DNA from: Alligator mississippiensis
Taxonomy: Eukaryota > Chordata > Crocodylia > Alligatoridae
Length of the DNA stretch: 64,000 bases
Direction of reading: 5' to 3'
Assembly (NCBI RefSeq): GCF_030867095.1
Contig: NC_081824.1
Span: 51,370,882-51,434,881, forward strand
Shown here piece after piece: positions 10,926 to 24,400 of this stretch; the stretch's first letter is position 1; every line of letters starts with the position of its first letter. The translations under genes and the position numbers were made by a program. The notes below the pieces were generated by a model that saw only the letters and a program-made list of their open reading frames with translations, searched no databases and had not been told where the DNA came from.

Positions 10926-12743
10926 TTAGATTTTCCATATACTACTAAGCATAGCTTCTAAAGGTCTTGGCAGGTATTCTAGACTGCTTTATGAATATTA
11001 GTATTGCTTCTTTAAATATGGCTAGAGTTCAGGAGCTACTTTGGTATAATTACTCTAGATTTAGTTGCAAGAATCAGTGTTCTCATTCTGTGATTTGTTT
11101 TTCATTTGCCATGTAATGTATTATGCTGCTGCTGATCAGTTTCTCAAAAAGAAACATCCAATTGATAGGAAGGCAGCATATGAAAAACTAAAGGTAGGCT
11201 CTTAGGTTAAATAGATTTTCAGCCCCTCCTTAGAGAATGGACAGACAAGTAGTTTATACAGTTAGAAGCCCACAGGAAGGGGGTAGGGACACTAACCATC
11301 CACAGTCTACTTTTTGGTAGCTCTTTTGTCTCTGCTCCTTTCCCCGCAGTAAGTAGACATGAACAGAGGGTCCATTATCCCTAACTTATCCCACAGTAAC
11401 TTAGTGCTGTTTAAGTGATCCGTTACTGGACTGGCTGACAACTCCTCCTTCCCTTAACTAGGTATAACACTCATCTCTCCATAACCTTTTTTTAAAAATT
11501 TTCTTACAATAAAAAAACTGTTCGTGTCTGGCACATCATAAATAATAAGGTATAGTAAAATCAGTGGACACTTTTAGTAGGTCTAACAGTTCTGCTACTG
11601 GCTACAGGTAGAAGTTGAATGGAAATAGAGAAAAAAATCATCTATGTAGGACTTCATTGAGGAGTCCTAGCTGTGGTAGATTCTTTGTTTTTGGACCTTG
11701 CCTCCATGCAGGACCTAAACCAGTTGAATGCATGGTTGATCCTCACTGTTGGCAGTATTAAATGTAGTTGAGCAGGAGCTTGTCCATCAGTACAATTGTA
11801 ATGGTTTCAATTCCATGTCCTGATCTAAATCCAGATTATACCAGGTCTAGAATAATAACCTGAATTTGGCAAAAAAAAAAGTTTTAAATGTTTATTGTAC
11901 TAAATATGATCAACGCTTTCATGGCAATAATTAGATTACCATCATTGTCACAAACTACTCAGCCTTCATTTTAAACTGTCTGTAATTGGGAGCCTGGCTG
12001 TGGCCCTCTAAAACAGAGGCGTAATTATATTATTGATTAATTAGCTCAGTACCTGAAGCAGTACTAAACTATGTGAACAAGCACAAGTTCAGTACACTTG
12101 TGTGTGTATTTTGTGGTTATGAAAGGAGCTTTAATAGTAGTTTTAGATATGTCAACTTTATCTGCAGAGGCCAATGCAGTACCAGCTTTTCTGCACTTCT
12201 TTACCAACATGTTCTATTTCTGATTTGGATGGAGCACTACAAAAGCTAGAGTTCATTGTTTCTTTCTCTGCTCATTTCTTGGCCCTGCTAATGAAACTAG
12301 CAGCAACAGTGTCTGCTATGATTGCACATCTTGTGCTTAGAATACCTATTGACTGGGAAGTGGACTGTTTTACTGAAGCTCTTCTATTTTACACATCTTT
12401 TGAGTTTGTTAATTTATTTTTATAGTTGGCTTTTTCTGTTCATTTTTGTTCCTCAATCTAATATTTATAACAAATGCCTCTACTGCATACCTTTAACTAA
12501 TAGTGTCCTAATGCAAGAATTGGCACATTCCAGTCAATGGTGCTTCGCACATTTTTGAATTCTGAATACATAGTATGAAAATTGCCTTACCTATTGGTGC
12601 TACATCCTGTCTTGATAAGGTTGACTGTGATTGCACACAGCAGTTTTAAAGCAGCAAGTATTTCTTCATTAAGTGATATTGACATAAGTATGTACATAAT
12701 GAGTTGCCAACCCACAATTTGAAAATCTAATCTTCTTATTCAG
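10926..12743 (+). other. ZNF451 last intron, 3' part
   Basis: AT-rich intron sequence up to the acceptor ATTCAG at 12743. I see no coding potential or clear repeat in it. Confidence 0.8.
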
Positions 12744-12796
12744 AGCAAGATGCAGAATTGCAAGAAGCTATCAAGCGAAGTCTGGAGGACATATAA
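12744..12796 (+). CDS. ZNF451: ZNF451 last coding exon, C-terminal UIM
   Basis: The last coding exon completes a split glutamate codon and reads EQDAELQEAIKRSLEDI followed by TAA at 12794-12796. AELQEAIKRSLED is a canonical ubiquitin-interacting motif: acidic start, alanine, then serine-leucine-glutamate. It closely matches the remembered human end (VELEEAIRRSLEEM). The stop falls where the family ends, so the C-terminus looks complete. Confidence 0.94.
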
Positions 12797-13030
12797 ATGA
12801 AGTTACTACTGTATGCTAGTAGCATGCCATCTAAGCTGTTTATGGAAATGGGCGCATATTCATCCATTTACAAAGGGTCAGGAAATACTGCTTTAATAGT
12901 ACTTGTATGTTTAGATTTGTAATATAACGTTGCTGTTTGAGTCATGCAATTTAACATCTGGAGTTTATAGATGTATATACTGCAACTTATTATGTGTGAT
13001 AGAAGAAAATAAATTTTAAAAGCCTTTCAT
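12797..13030 (+). terminator. ZNF451: ZNF451 3' UTR and polyadenylation signal
   Basis: AT-rich 3' UTR after the ZNF451 stop codon. A canonical AATAAA lies at 13008-13013, and cleavage would be expected within the next 10-30 bases. A second AATAAA-containing stretch near 13480 (gtaaataaagc) could serve a longer transcript. Confidence 0.75.
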
Positions 13031-14495
13031 GTTCCTTTTTCTAACGAATGATGACTGTGAGGTAATGAATCATGAGTTTCTGCTGACATAATCATAACTT
13101 GTAGCCTAAGAAGTAGGCTCTTCTTACCCTACTGGCTCTTGCATTTAATTCTTCTTTTGTAAAATATTATCTTTTTTTTTTTTTAAATGTAGTTACTTTT
13201 TTTCCATGTACCTTTACAGGAGATAAAAATGAGTAAGCCTCCATTGTTTCAGAGCAGCTTACCTTGCCGATCTTTTTTCTAATGAGGAGTTTGGACCCCT
13301 CTCCTTCAACTAATAATGCATGGGCAGGCCCTTGTGCCTCCGCAAAACTTTGCAAGATCAGGACATTTAGATGAATAGCTATTTTTATTTTCAATAAATG
13401 TGGTATCTTAATTTGTTATGCTAGTTGGGTTAAAATTTAATGTTTCTATCCCTGTCTTGATAAAGGCTGGAGCATAGTTTGTAAATAAAGCAAACTTCCC
13501 TTGCAATTACCTCTTAGAGGTACAAGTGAAATAATTTTTGTATTCTACTTTCTCTGTTGCGCACACTTTTTTTTTCTTTATGAAGAGAGCTGATATATTT
13601 GAATATAATTAAACATTAATTATTTTATGTTTTTACTTTTTTGATGAATTCTGTTCTTGTTTCTCTGTAATCAAGCTTTTTAACTCCCTCCTTCCCTATT
13701 ACAAAATACCTATATAAGCTCTCTGGTTTTACCCAGTTTTTCTAGCTTATGTGGTCCTTTGTAGGTAAATTGGTATGAAACGGTAGTGTAATAAGGTGTG
13801 ATGTCACCACTTGACTTGGCATAAGCACACTGTATGCAACTAGTGTAAGTCTAAATATTTCATATACCTCTAAAAGTTAAAAAGGAGCACAGATTTGACT
13901 GGATTTAAAACCTTTTCCAAAAGGCAAAATTACTCTGGACTGTGATTGCTTATGCTTAAAGAATCTATAAAATTGTGGTAGACATTTCACTCTTCTCTGG
14001 GAAACATGATCCAAAATATCCCTAGAGCAAATGCTTAACCTCAAGCAAGCCATCTATTACACCTAGTGAAGGATCTCTGATCTGTTTGACAATATTGCAG
14101 ATAGTTGAAAGATGAAACTGGTTTAAACCCAAAAACAGTTTGGAAAGAGCTTTTATTGCAGTATTAAAACAAAAAAAAAATCCTGAAAGTTAGAGTACTG
14201 GAAGTAGAACAGGGTCATAGAGCCCGATGACGTTGCAACTCTTAATCTTTGTCAGGAGATAGTGATCAGATTTGTTTTATTCTGCATATTTTTATCTGCT
14301 TCTGCAGCTCCCAGTTAAGGAAAGCATTACTTAAGAGGATTGGGAGGTAGGTCTCGCCACCACTATGCAGCCACCTCCGTATCAAAGTTAGAAGAACAAA
14401 CTGACTAGACAAATTCATATAAAAATGTAAAGGTTGGCTAGGGAAGGGCTTTGTTACAAACTTTTTAAAATTTTAGGGCTTTTTTTTTTAGGGAT
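13031..14495. other. Intergenic, nothing recognised
   Basis: AT-rich sequence between the ZNF451 poly(A) site and the first intergenic repeat. A few A and T runs occur. No gene or clear mobile element is seen. Confidence 0.6.
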
Positions 14496-14499
14496 TCCA

Positions 14500-14650
14500 T
14501 CCAGGAAGAGCACGCAGCAACTGCTGCAGCGTCCTTAGCCTGACCAAGGGTTTTTGAACCCGAAAACTTGCTTAATAACTATTCTCCAACCATTTGGGTT
14601 GGTCTAATAAAAGATATCAAATTCACCCAAGGAACCTTGTCTGCCTAGGG
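14500..14650. repeat. Dispersed inverted-repeat element, one arm (copy 1)
   Basis: Contains the block 'cccgaaaacttgcttaataactattctcc', 'ggttggtctaataaaagatatc' and 'ccaaggaaccttgtctgcct' (quoted in pieces). The same arm occurs at 19896-20150 (both arms) and 21340-21445 (one arm). It is probably an old DNA transposon or SINE-like family; I cannot name it. Confidence 0.6.
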
Positions 14651-14699
14651 CTTTAAGTTGCACTTTCAGTATTACCACTGTGTCTGTTATGGAAGCTTG

Positions 14700-15300
14700 T
14701 TTCAGTGAGTTGGGTCCTTTTCTGTGCTCACAATGGCAGTGTCCAGACAAGCATTGCTGCGCAGTTTGTGTTGCAGCAAACATGTCTGTGGTGCCACATG
14801 CACGTTGAACTGTTCTCTGAGCTCAGGTGTGCTCCCACAGGCCTCCCAGCAGGCAGCTGGAGAATGGTGAGCCCAGCCAAGCAGCCGCCACCTCTGGCCA
14901 GTGTGGCCTCTCTACCCAGCCGCCTACTAGTGCCCTCTCCCCCCAACAACTGGGCAGGGAGGGTGTTTGGTGGAAGCTTCCCCACCTGCCCTGCTGCCTG
15001 GCCCAGCTGGCCAGCATGGCTCCTCCCAAGCCAGCTGTCAGCAGTGGCAGGAGAGGAGTGGAAGCCCCTGCTGAATGGACCTGGCCCCCACAGACCTGAA
15101 TCAGTGGCCTCCACACCCTGCAAAACCTGACAGCCAGCTGCTGGTGGGGCTGGGGACCATGCTAGCCAGCTGGGCCAGGCAGCAGGGGAGAGAAGGCCCT
15201 GCTGCATGGGCTCCACCCCAGCTATGCTGGCTTGGGTCTGAGGTGGACCAAGGTAGGACCCTCTGCTGCTCCTGACAGTTGGCTGGGGAAAGGGGGGTAA
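14700..15300. repeat. GC-rich block, probable non-autonomous transposon interior
   Basis: A GC-rich island with recurring 'ccagctggccagcatgg' and 'gctagccagctgggccagg' units. Open frames on both strands follow from composition, and none resembles a known protein. Sharp composition edges suggest an inserted element, but I could not find matching ends. Confidence 0.45.
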
Positions 15301-15468
15301 GAGCTCCCTCTGTGCACCCCTCTTCCTCAGCTGTGTTGGCTCGGGTCTATGTCTGTACCTGGCCTTGGGTATCGAAATACAAGCCAGAAAAAAAACATGC
15401 TAACAATCTTCAAACCCTGAATACTCCAGCCACACGTTCTACAATATTCATAAATAAAACCTTTCTTC

Positions 15469-15518
15469 AAATCTTACAGTCACTGCATAGGGTAAATCTT
15501 ACAGTCACTGCATAGGGT
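15469..15518. repeat. Exact 25-bp tandem duplication
   Basis: The unit aaatcttacagtcactgcat plus agggt is present twice back to back (15469-15493 and 15494-15518) without a difference, so it is a recent slippage or duplication event. Confidence 0.95.
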
Positions 15519-16465
15519 TTGTAACATCAAGCCATGCAAGCAGCCTTTTTATTAGACATCATTCTTGCAAGGTTATGTTAAAATTCATTTCTCAAGCATT
15601 CAGAATATTTGCAGTATATCTTGATTGCTGTTTAATATGCCTATTTTGAAAGGGAAAAAAACAACACTTCCGCCTTGATTTTCATCGTATTCTTTTGCCT
15701 GTTGCTTCAGTGTTGTTGTTACCTTCAAATATAACTCGTACGTAAAACATAAAGAAATACTAGTAATCTGAGTTTTTTCAGAATTAAAATGGCAAATTTG
15801 CATTTCCACAAGTACATATTAACTTGGATCTCTGACTTTAAAATCTTTGTCACCCATTCTTTACCTTCTTGGTTCTTGATACTCATTTGGTCTGCATTCT
15901 GCTGGGGTTGTACGTAATTGCTCCCTCTGCCAATTTCAGAGAGAAGACAAGATGCCAAATAAGCTAAAGTAAGATCCTTGCTTAGCTGTCTTCATAAGGA
16001 ATAAATCCATAGAAGGGAGAGGAGAATAGGGTTAGTTTTAATTGAACTGTCACATATATAGCAACATATATTAAGTAATAAACAGAGTTAATTCTCTTAA
16101 ATGCACAGAGCTTAACGTTACAGAATTTTACAGAAGTCAAATAATTTCGGAGTCTTAAGGGAAACCCATGATTAATCTTTATGGTAAATACTGTGCGTCA
16201 CGCAGGCCATAGTAATCTTTACCAAACATGGTTAAGTTTATAGAACCATGAAGTCGCAACATTTTCTTTCATAGAAGGAAAGTTTCCCTGCTATTCTCTC
16301 TCCTTCTTAGAAATAGCAACAATAATAATTTCAGGTGTGGGGACAGAGAGTTGTAACACTGTTTTTCTACAATAACTCTTTGGATGGAAAAGCGCAATAT
16401 CTTAACTATTTGGGCCCTCTGCAAGGAGAGAACTACATGCTGGTCCCTGCATGGCTGCTCTTCTT
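15519..16465. other. Intergenic, nothing recognised
   Basis: AT-rich intergenic sequence. Short open frames on the minus strand (15600-15958) resemble no family I know and have no supporting signals. Confidence 0.6.
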
Positions 16466-16489
16466 CCCCCCCCCCCCCCCCCCCCCCCC
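16466..16489. repeat. Poly-C tract (24 C)
   Basis: Uninterrupted run of 24 cytosines, possibly shortened or lengthened by sequencing or assembly. Confidence 0.9.
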
Positions 16490-16664
16490 TTTTCTCCTGA
16501 CACTATCTGACCTTTGTGCAAGGAGGTAAACACAGTAATAAATGTGTTTGTTTTTTTTAAATGGGATACCACTCAACTCACAAAAGTTATGGAGCAGAGT
16601 CTTTAGTTGATAAAGCTTAAGAACCACTGAACTGGACAAAGAAATAGAATTATTACAGAATAAA

Positions 16665-17210
16665 TTACCACATTTTTCTTATATACAGCTGCTGGAACTT
16701 GAGGTGCATGTTTTAAGTGAGGAAAAATAGTAATAGCAGCTTCTGCTGCATAAGCCTCTGCTGTAGGAAAAAGGAAAGTAAGGCTGCACAGCAGGTGCTG
16801 CCAGCTAGGATCAGGAGCTCAGCCTACCTAGCAGGCACTGCTGCTGTGCCCCCAGCTCAACCAGCAGCCAGAAGTGACATGGAGGGAGAAGGAGGGATTG
16901 GGGGCAGCCTGAGGCTGGGGTGGGTGGGGGAAAGCATAATAGGAGGTAAGCATAGGTGGGGAGAGAGGTGGCAGGGAGCAAGCTGCCTTCCTCTTCCACT
17001 GCCTGCCCCATTACTACCCCTTTACCACCTTTCCCCACACCACCTGCAGTAGTGGGGGGAGATGAATTTAAGATGGTCCTCCAATAATTCAATTCCACAC
17101 CTGGATAATTATAATAAATGTATACATTTTCTGTGTGTAGAATCTAATTATTGGGGGGGACAACCCCATTTTATATCAAGGGTTGTCTTGTGTTCAGGTA
17201 AATATGGTAA
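16665..17210. mobile_element. Non-autonomous DNA element with TTACCAYATTT ends
   Basis: The left end TTACCACATTTTTC and the right end AAATATGGTAA are inverted repeats of each other. TA-containing sequence (taaa/taaa) flanks both ends, as in TA-target elements. The interior includes a GC-rich segment and the segment 'acaaccccattttatatc', which mirrors the 'gtgcatgttttaag' start. No transposase is encoded. Assignment to a TcMar-like family is a guess. Confidence 0.6.
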
Positions 17211-18229
17211 TAAAGCATTTTACAGGATACATTTTTTACATTGTTTAATTCTTTACTCTTTATACACTATCCATTTAGAATAAATTATAGCCTGGATGGA
17301 ATAAATGCATCTCAAAAAGAATACACAGTGGCAGATCCAGACTGAATGTGTCTGCTATCCCATTTCTGGGGATACAAGGTACCTGTTCTTCATGACTAAA
17401 CAAAATAGAGCAAGTGCTACAAGGAAATTTGTTGCACAATCTAACAGGGCAGCCACTCAGAGAAGAAGGGCATTATAGTAAACTAGGCCAAGGCTGGCTG
17501 AGTGGTTTGGTTTTAAATCAAAAGCATTTGGGAAATGATGTCATTTTTAATGGACAAGCCTGAGAGAACACTTTGATTCATACTACTGTGAGCATGCATT
17601 AAGCATGGGCAACATCAGTTTCCCTGACTGAAAGGCAAAAGTTGATTGGTAAAGTGTGTCCAGCCTTCTTGGGAAGTGTGCTGGAAGTTAGGTCCAAAGT
17701 AGTGCTACTGTGATTATCAGCCACTGCTGTCATCCAGTGCCATCATTTGTCACCAGGATGTGGCAACACTGAATCAGGTGAGCCCAAACCCTTGAGCCAG
17801 CATTGGTCCCAGATTGCCACTCCAATCCCTTTCCCTTTCCAGAGTACCGCTCCAACTCAGTGCCCAGGGCATGTGCGCCAAACATAATGACTGCTAATGC
17901 CATAGGTTGGCCACCAGTGGGGTGGACAAAGTAGTATCCTTCCAAAGAAATTGGGGTTTTCAAACTCCTGTCGTCTCTGATCTAAAATGGATACAAAGGA
18001 ATGGCAACTGGGCCCTGTATGTGACTTATTAGAACCATGTGTAATAGTGAGGTCAGAGGAGACTTACCTGTGTATGGTTGCTTCTTAAGTCAATTATTGT
18101 GTCTTACAAATAGCACACTCTTCTTAGATACTAGTAGGCGCTCCCTGACTCCTCCTTATTTCTGTTATAATTATCCTATAAGTGGAGGCAAGGTAGGGCT
18201 GTGTGGTGTTTTACACCAGTGGGTGTGTC
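17211..18229. other. Intergenic, nothing recognised
   Basis: Mixed-composition intergenic sequence. No gene, promoter or named repeat is apparent. Confidence 0.55.
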
Positions 18230-18680
18230 TACATGTGGGCTTTAATGCAAATTAGCCTCTCCTAATGCACATTAAATCTCACAAAAAGTGCTCTTTAGCT
18301 AATGCACATCAAAATAGACTTAATGTGTATTACCTAAAGCAGTGTTTCTCAACCTGTGGGTCATGACCCAAAAGTGGGTTGCAAGAATATATGAAAAGGG
18401 CACAAACAAACTTTAAAAATTGATTCTCCTTTAAAGGAGAAAAATGTGGGAAACGGTGCTTTTCCCTTGCAGGCTGGTGGATCTCCTGCCTGCAAGGGGC
18501 TACCTAGAGCTCCCAAGGCCAAACACCCCCTGACACTGGGGGGCTGGGGCCTGGAGGCACCAGGTCAGGACTGGCCACTGATGCTTACAAATGAGTCCCA
18601 GTACAAAAAGGTTTAGAACCACTGAACCAACAGTGCATTAATGAATGCGTTGAACACTGATCTCCACCCTCTTTAAGTAA
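18230..18680. repeat. Older repeat split by a hAT insertion
   Basis: The sequence 'gtgtgtctacatgtgggctt' with repeated 'taatgcacattaaa'-type words runs to 18339 and seems to resume after 18624 ('cagtgcattaatgaatgcg'). A separate hAT-type element sits between them. The outer repeat is unnamed. Confidence 0.45.
18340..18624. mobile_element. Non-autonomous hAT-type element
   Basis: Starts CAGTGTTTCTCAACCTGTGG and ends AAAGGTTTAGAACCACTG, imperfect inverted ends of hAT type. The first interior words (gggtcatgacccaaaagtgg) are typical of such elements. The 8-bp flanks match poorly (acctaaag and aaccaaca), so the target duplication is not convincing. Confidence 0.7.
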
Positions 18681-18689
18681 AAGATCACT

Positions 18690-19271
18690 TGAATTAAAAA
18701 ACAATCCAAGATCTACTGTGCCTCCTCCCCCCCCCTCCCCCCCTGTTGCAGGTCAGTCTGTGTGGTGAAGGGGAAGGGAAAGGGTAAATCAAGGCGGAGG
18801 GAGAAAAAATTATTTGGGTTCTCAGGGTGCCCCCCTGAGCAGGTAAGTCTGTGGGAGAAGGGACAGGGGGAGTAGAAAGGGCTATGGGGGGAGGGGGGCA
18901 AATCAAGGCTCCAGCAGTGAAGGAGAGAGCAGGGCACAGGTAGGAGCAGGGGTGGAGTGAGTGGGGCCCCAGTCAGGCTGGGTGGTGGGACATCTGTGTG
19001 CAGTGAGGGTGGAAGCGACAGCCGCTGTATGCTGTGCTTTGAGCCCTGCCCCAAGCACCACACAACACCATGTGTGTCCTGCCACTGGGCTGGCAGGGAG
19101 CACAGCGCAGCTGCAGCAGGGAGCAAAGCCCAGTGTGCAGCGGCAGCCACCTCCACCCTGTTCATAGATGTGGTGGGTGGCATGTGCATGCACTCTCTCA
19201 GCACCCCCAACCTCAGATCAACTGGCAGATTGACCAGTCCAGCGTGATTGATGACTGGTTGATGACCACTG
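18690..19271. mobile_element. GC-rich hAT-like remnant
   Basis: A GC-rich block that ends with 'gactggttgatgaccactg', a hAT-style right end. The left end is not evident and may be lost. Open frames in it on both strands lack any family similarity. Confidence 0.5.
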
Positions 19272-19895
19272 GTGTAGAAGGACCCAGTAACCAAGTGTTA
19301 ATCCATCCTCTGTGAAGTAGATAAATTGTATGAATTACTTGCACCATAGCATAGGGGAACCCAGAAGATCAAGCAAAATGACAGCATTTCCAGCTGGAGG
19401 TACAGCTATTCCTGGATCGCCCCTGACCACACAACAGCTTCTCTAAGCATGGTAGTGTTACCAGGCCTCTTTCGTAATGTTACTATTAGCTGGCAACATG
19501 AAGCAGCCTTTATGATTAGAATTGGGAAGTCGCTTTATGTAAATAAAATGTCTGAGTCTGTTTGTTCCTGTAGCATGGTTTGAACTTCTTTCCATGCTAA
19601 TTTTAAACATGTTGGCACACATTTTGCTCTTTTTTTTTTTTTTTTTTACATCTTTTTTTCTTTTATTGCATCTCCTTAAGCTGGTTGAAACTGCAGCTGT
19701 AGCTCACATTTTTAGCTGGGATTTACTTGCCTTCAGGACTCAAGCCGGACTTCAGTAAAACGATCATTTAAAATGGAGGTGGGAAAGGAAGACTTCCTGT
19801 ACCAGTGGGCGGCTGGTGCAGCCCTGGTCCAAGGCCAGCCACAGGTACTGGGATAGGAGTGAAGGCCTTAGGGCAGCTCTTACCAGTGTGGTTGT
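19272..19895. other. Intergenic, nothing recognised
   Basis: Intergenic sequence with a long T run near 19630-19650. No gene is seen. Confidence 0.55.
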
Positions 19896-20149
19896 AGCCT
19901 AAGGACACAAGCGGAGGAGGATTTTGGGGCAGATGTGATTTCTTTTATTAGACCAACTAAATCATTGGAAAAATTCTTTACAAGCTTTCCCGGATAAACA
20001 CCCTTCCCCAGGCAGAGCAGGGTCTCGGTATGCCTGAAGGAGGGAGGATCTTTGTGCCCGAAAGCTTGCAAAGAACTATTTTTGCAACTATTTAGCTGAT
20101 CTAATACGAAGTATTAATAGAGCTATCCAAAAAACCTCGTCTGCTTATG

Positions 20150-20150
<1 letters not shown>
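19896..20150. repeat. Dispersed inverted-repeat element, both arms (copy 2)
   Basis: The left arm (tttattagaccaactaaatc ... caagctttcccgg, about 19941-20000) is the inverse of the right arm (cccgaaagcttgcaaagaac ... tatttagctgatctaata, about 20057-20110), so the element can form a long hairpin. It ends at the edge of the BAG2 CpG island. Copies of one arm lie at 14500 and 21340. Confidence 0.65.
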
Positions 20151-20794
<644 letters not shown>

Positions 20795-21339
20795 TAAAGA
20801 GTAAATATACGCTTTGGTCCTAATTCTCACTCTTCAGCTTAATTCACATTACTAACAGCCCTTAATTGTGGGCAGACTAGCTTTGTAAAAGGAAAGCAGG
20901 TCTCATCATGGCACTCTCCCCTTCTCGCGCTCCTACTTTGCAGCAGTGGGCACCTCTTCCCCGCCCATCCCCAAGCCTCCAGGCTTGGGCCTGCACATAG
21001 GATGCCCCCCAAAAGACTTTGGAAGTATCTGAAGCCCCTGGTGGGGGTGGAGGATGTTTGCCGGTTTAGGGCCGTTTACAGTTCTGGACTGACTCTTGGA
21101 TTTGGACTCTATTTGGCTTGGAACATGAAAAATGTTTAAAAAATTGCCTCTTCCCTGTCTGGCATTACTTCTTGTCACTGCCAAACTTCACCCACCCTGG
21201 GGTCTTCCACCTGCACTTGCAAAACATCTTATTTCCATTTTGTCTGTGGAGAACCCCCCCCCCCCCCCCGAAAAACAAAACAACCCTCAACCCCCCCAAA
21301 ATGACATACACATTTTCATTTCTACCTAGGAGAATGTTT

Positions 21340-21445
21340 ACAGTCTTTACGATCTTCCGTGCCTGGTGATGGGTGCCTGTGCCCAGAAGCTTGCAAATAA
21401 AGAAGTTTTGTTGCAAATATCTAATAAAATGTATTACCTTTGCCA
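21340..21445. repeat. Dispersed inverted-repeat element, one arm (copy 3)
   Basis: Carries 'gcccagaagcttgcaaataa' and 'gttgcaaatatctaataaaa', matching the right arm of the element at 19896-20150. Only one arm is clear. Confidence 0.5.
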
Positions 21446-24400
21446 CAAGTTTTGATTCCTTTTGCTTCTTGGTCAAGACAGCAACAATCTGGATACCTGA
21501 TTGGAAAAAAAAAAAAAAAGTCCTCCATATTTTGGGTTGAATACAATTAACAATCACTAAATTTGGGGTTTTTTTAGACCTCTTTCAAACTCCGAATGGT
21601 AAATTTTGAAGTCACTTTTAGGTGGTCTTCCAATGTAAAAAAAAAATTTTTTTTTTCCAAAAGGAAAAGTTAAAATGTGTCATTAAAAAACCATCAAACC
21701 AGAATGTCATTTTAATTTATTTTTACTTTTTTCCCCTTTAAGCTAAAGCTGCACTTTTTGGTGCACAGACTGTTAAAAAAAAATTACCCAGCTGTAGTAA
21801 AGCAGCTTAAAAGAAGAGAAATCTCACCTTTCACACATTGTTTTAGTTACAGTAACTGAAATTGTGGGTTTGTAACTATAGTAAATGAAAACTTTTCATA
21901 TATAAATAAGGTCTTTCAGTTGATTACATTCCTTGGCTATCACCACCCCTAAAAATACTGTGCTGTATATATAGTCTCAGCTTCTCCTTTGCTGCTCCCC
22001 AGATACAACTTTGACTACTACGTCCCAAGGGTTTGCTCTCGTAAGCTTGTCAGACTTGCTTGGGTCTGTGCATAGACATGCAGCCAGTGGATTTATAGAA
22101 CTATATAGTTAATGCCTTGAAGAATTAAGTACTTCTTTTAGACAGTAACACCAATAATTTTTCTTTGATGAGGGGCTAGGATGGAAAGAGAGTAATGCGT
22201 GCCATATTAAGACTGAATACTTGTTGCATTGTGCTTGGGAGTGGAAACGTAGAAGGGTCCAAAGATGGAAGCTAGTAAACGGACATAGAAGGGAAAGAGA
22301 GAGGATCACCCTTTGAAACCGGGCTGTAGTGCAACAGTTGTTTAGATGTGCTGGCTTGGCCATTAGGGAATTGCTGCACAGAGAAAATTGGTGAAAAGGA
22401 GTACAGGTGGCCATTAACTTGGAATATTAGTTGTTTCTTTGAGCCTGAGTATCACCATAACTTTCAGTATTCTCCAAGAAATGTCAACTGCAATTGAGAA
22501 CAGGTTGAAAGTGTCTATTTCTGGGCTGTATTTAAATTAATGCAGTGTTCTAAATTATATTTTACATATATAAAATCAGATGTACTTTTTTTTGTCCTGT
22601 CCATCACCCTCCTCCCCCCCCCCCCATGCCATCTTCTGTCTTCTTGACACTATAGAGGAGCTTTTTTGTTTATCTGTAATTTTATTAAGTAAATCAATTA
22701 CCTGAGCAGAGAAACATGGCTTCTAAATTGTTCATGATATTCAACTGAAAAAGTGCTTCATTGTGTTTATCCTAGTTTCAAAAAAAGACCACATAGTAAA
22801 ATGCACACAGTGACAGAACTGACAAAGAGCCGCTAACCAATTAAAAAATGTACCTCAAATTATATTGCATAAGCTTTAAATAGAAGTAATTTAAATGATT
22901 AAATGTGGTAGCATGGGGAGAGTTCTTAACAGCTCTCACAAAGAAACAAATACCAAGTTTCTCATCTGGTAACGACAGTGCAACCTGCATCTGTTGCACT
23001 GGGTTAAGCTGTGTTCTGGTAAGGAGTGTAGCACTAGAGGAGGATCCTGAATTTGCTTTTAATCACTCTTAGGCCAACTAAAATCAGAAATACAGAGAAC
23101 AGTGTTTTCATGATATTCAAAATGATATATATATTGGAAGATAGAATGCAACCTGTTACCCTATTTTTTAGATATATAAGGAGTGCTATATCACTGTGGT
23201 ATCAAGAAAATTTTCTTTAAGTACTTCATTTGGATATTTGGGTTTCTTTTTGTCTCCTTGTTTTCAAGCTGCTAAGGGTACACAAGTCACATTTTCAAGC
23301 TTTTTCTCTGCAACTGTTTAAAAATTGAAAACCAAGATCCTCATCTAATCTCATGATTCCAAGAGATGTGGGTTTAAGAAGAGCTCTCCCAAGATTTGTG
23401 TCTAAAAACTATAAGAGTTGATAATGGTATATGGATTCAAAGGGCTTCTGGGGCTCCACAGGAAAGGTGTAGCTGGAGGCCATTTATGTAGAATTTACTT
23501 AGGATATTTTTGTTAGTAGGAAGAGATTGAAGAGATGTACTCAAATCCTGGTGAACTAGCCAGAGGCTCACGGCTTCCCTTGATAACCCACAGTCCTTTA
23601 CATCTCAATAGAAAAAGGAAGAAACAGCAAAGCAGTTAATAGGACTAAAGAGATGCAAGGCAGTTGGCTAGCAATCAGTCAGTAAAAATGACCAATGAAA
23701 TGCTTTTGTGTGTCTGTGTAGTCAGGAACAAAGGACTGAAAAATAAATCTAGCACATGGCAGCTTCTATATGGTCTGCTGCTGATTTATCTGCTGATGCC
23801 AAAATCACTAAATTGGTTGTAATACCTTCAGCTATTTGGGGGTAAGTCTATGTTATACTTTTCTTGGAAAACTGCTATATTCAATATATTTCCTGTTAGT
23901 AAACTATCTCTTCAGCATTTCTGTTCCAAAAGGAAAATTGCATAAGAATTGTACAGGTGTAAATCACAAATTAGTTTGGTTTTGGTTTTTGGTTTTTTGG
24001 TTTCACTTTTCTTGAAAATTCGTCCAGGGGCTAGTATCCAGAATGTCATGTGAAATATGACACTGAACTTAGTGTCTACCTCTTCCTGAGTAGTTGCATA
24101 TGCTTCTTGGCTAGTTAGGGTTAACAATGTGCCACTTCCCATTTTTCATGTTGGCCCCAATTAGATACGAAAGAGCAGTACCTCCCGCCCTTAGTCTCTA
24201 GTCTTTCTCTTGTTTAATCTTCTTTCCAGTTAAGAGTTATATACCATTCCTCCAACTTGAATATGTAATTCAGATTTGCTTGTTACATAATGCTGAGATC
24301 CTGCCTTTGCTACTGCATTGAAAAAATTAGCCCTCCATTGTTTTTGAATGAATTTTCACAGGTTTTGATGGCATGCATGTCCCTTCAATAATGCTGGATG

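Noticed and set aside
10052-10948. Long overlapping open frames on both strands (up to 251 residues)
   Set aside because: They lie in a GC-rich hAT-like element, overlap on both strands, are rich in A, G, P, S and L from composition, and have no recognisable domain.
14705-15275. Open frames on both strands in a GC-rich island, possible gene or CpG island
   Set aside because: Low CpG, repeated ctggccagc units and no similarity to any protein; more likely transposon interior.
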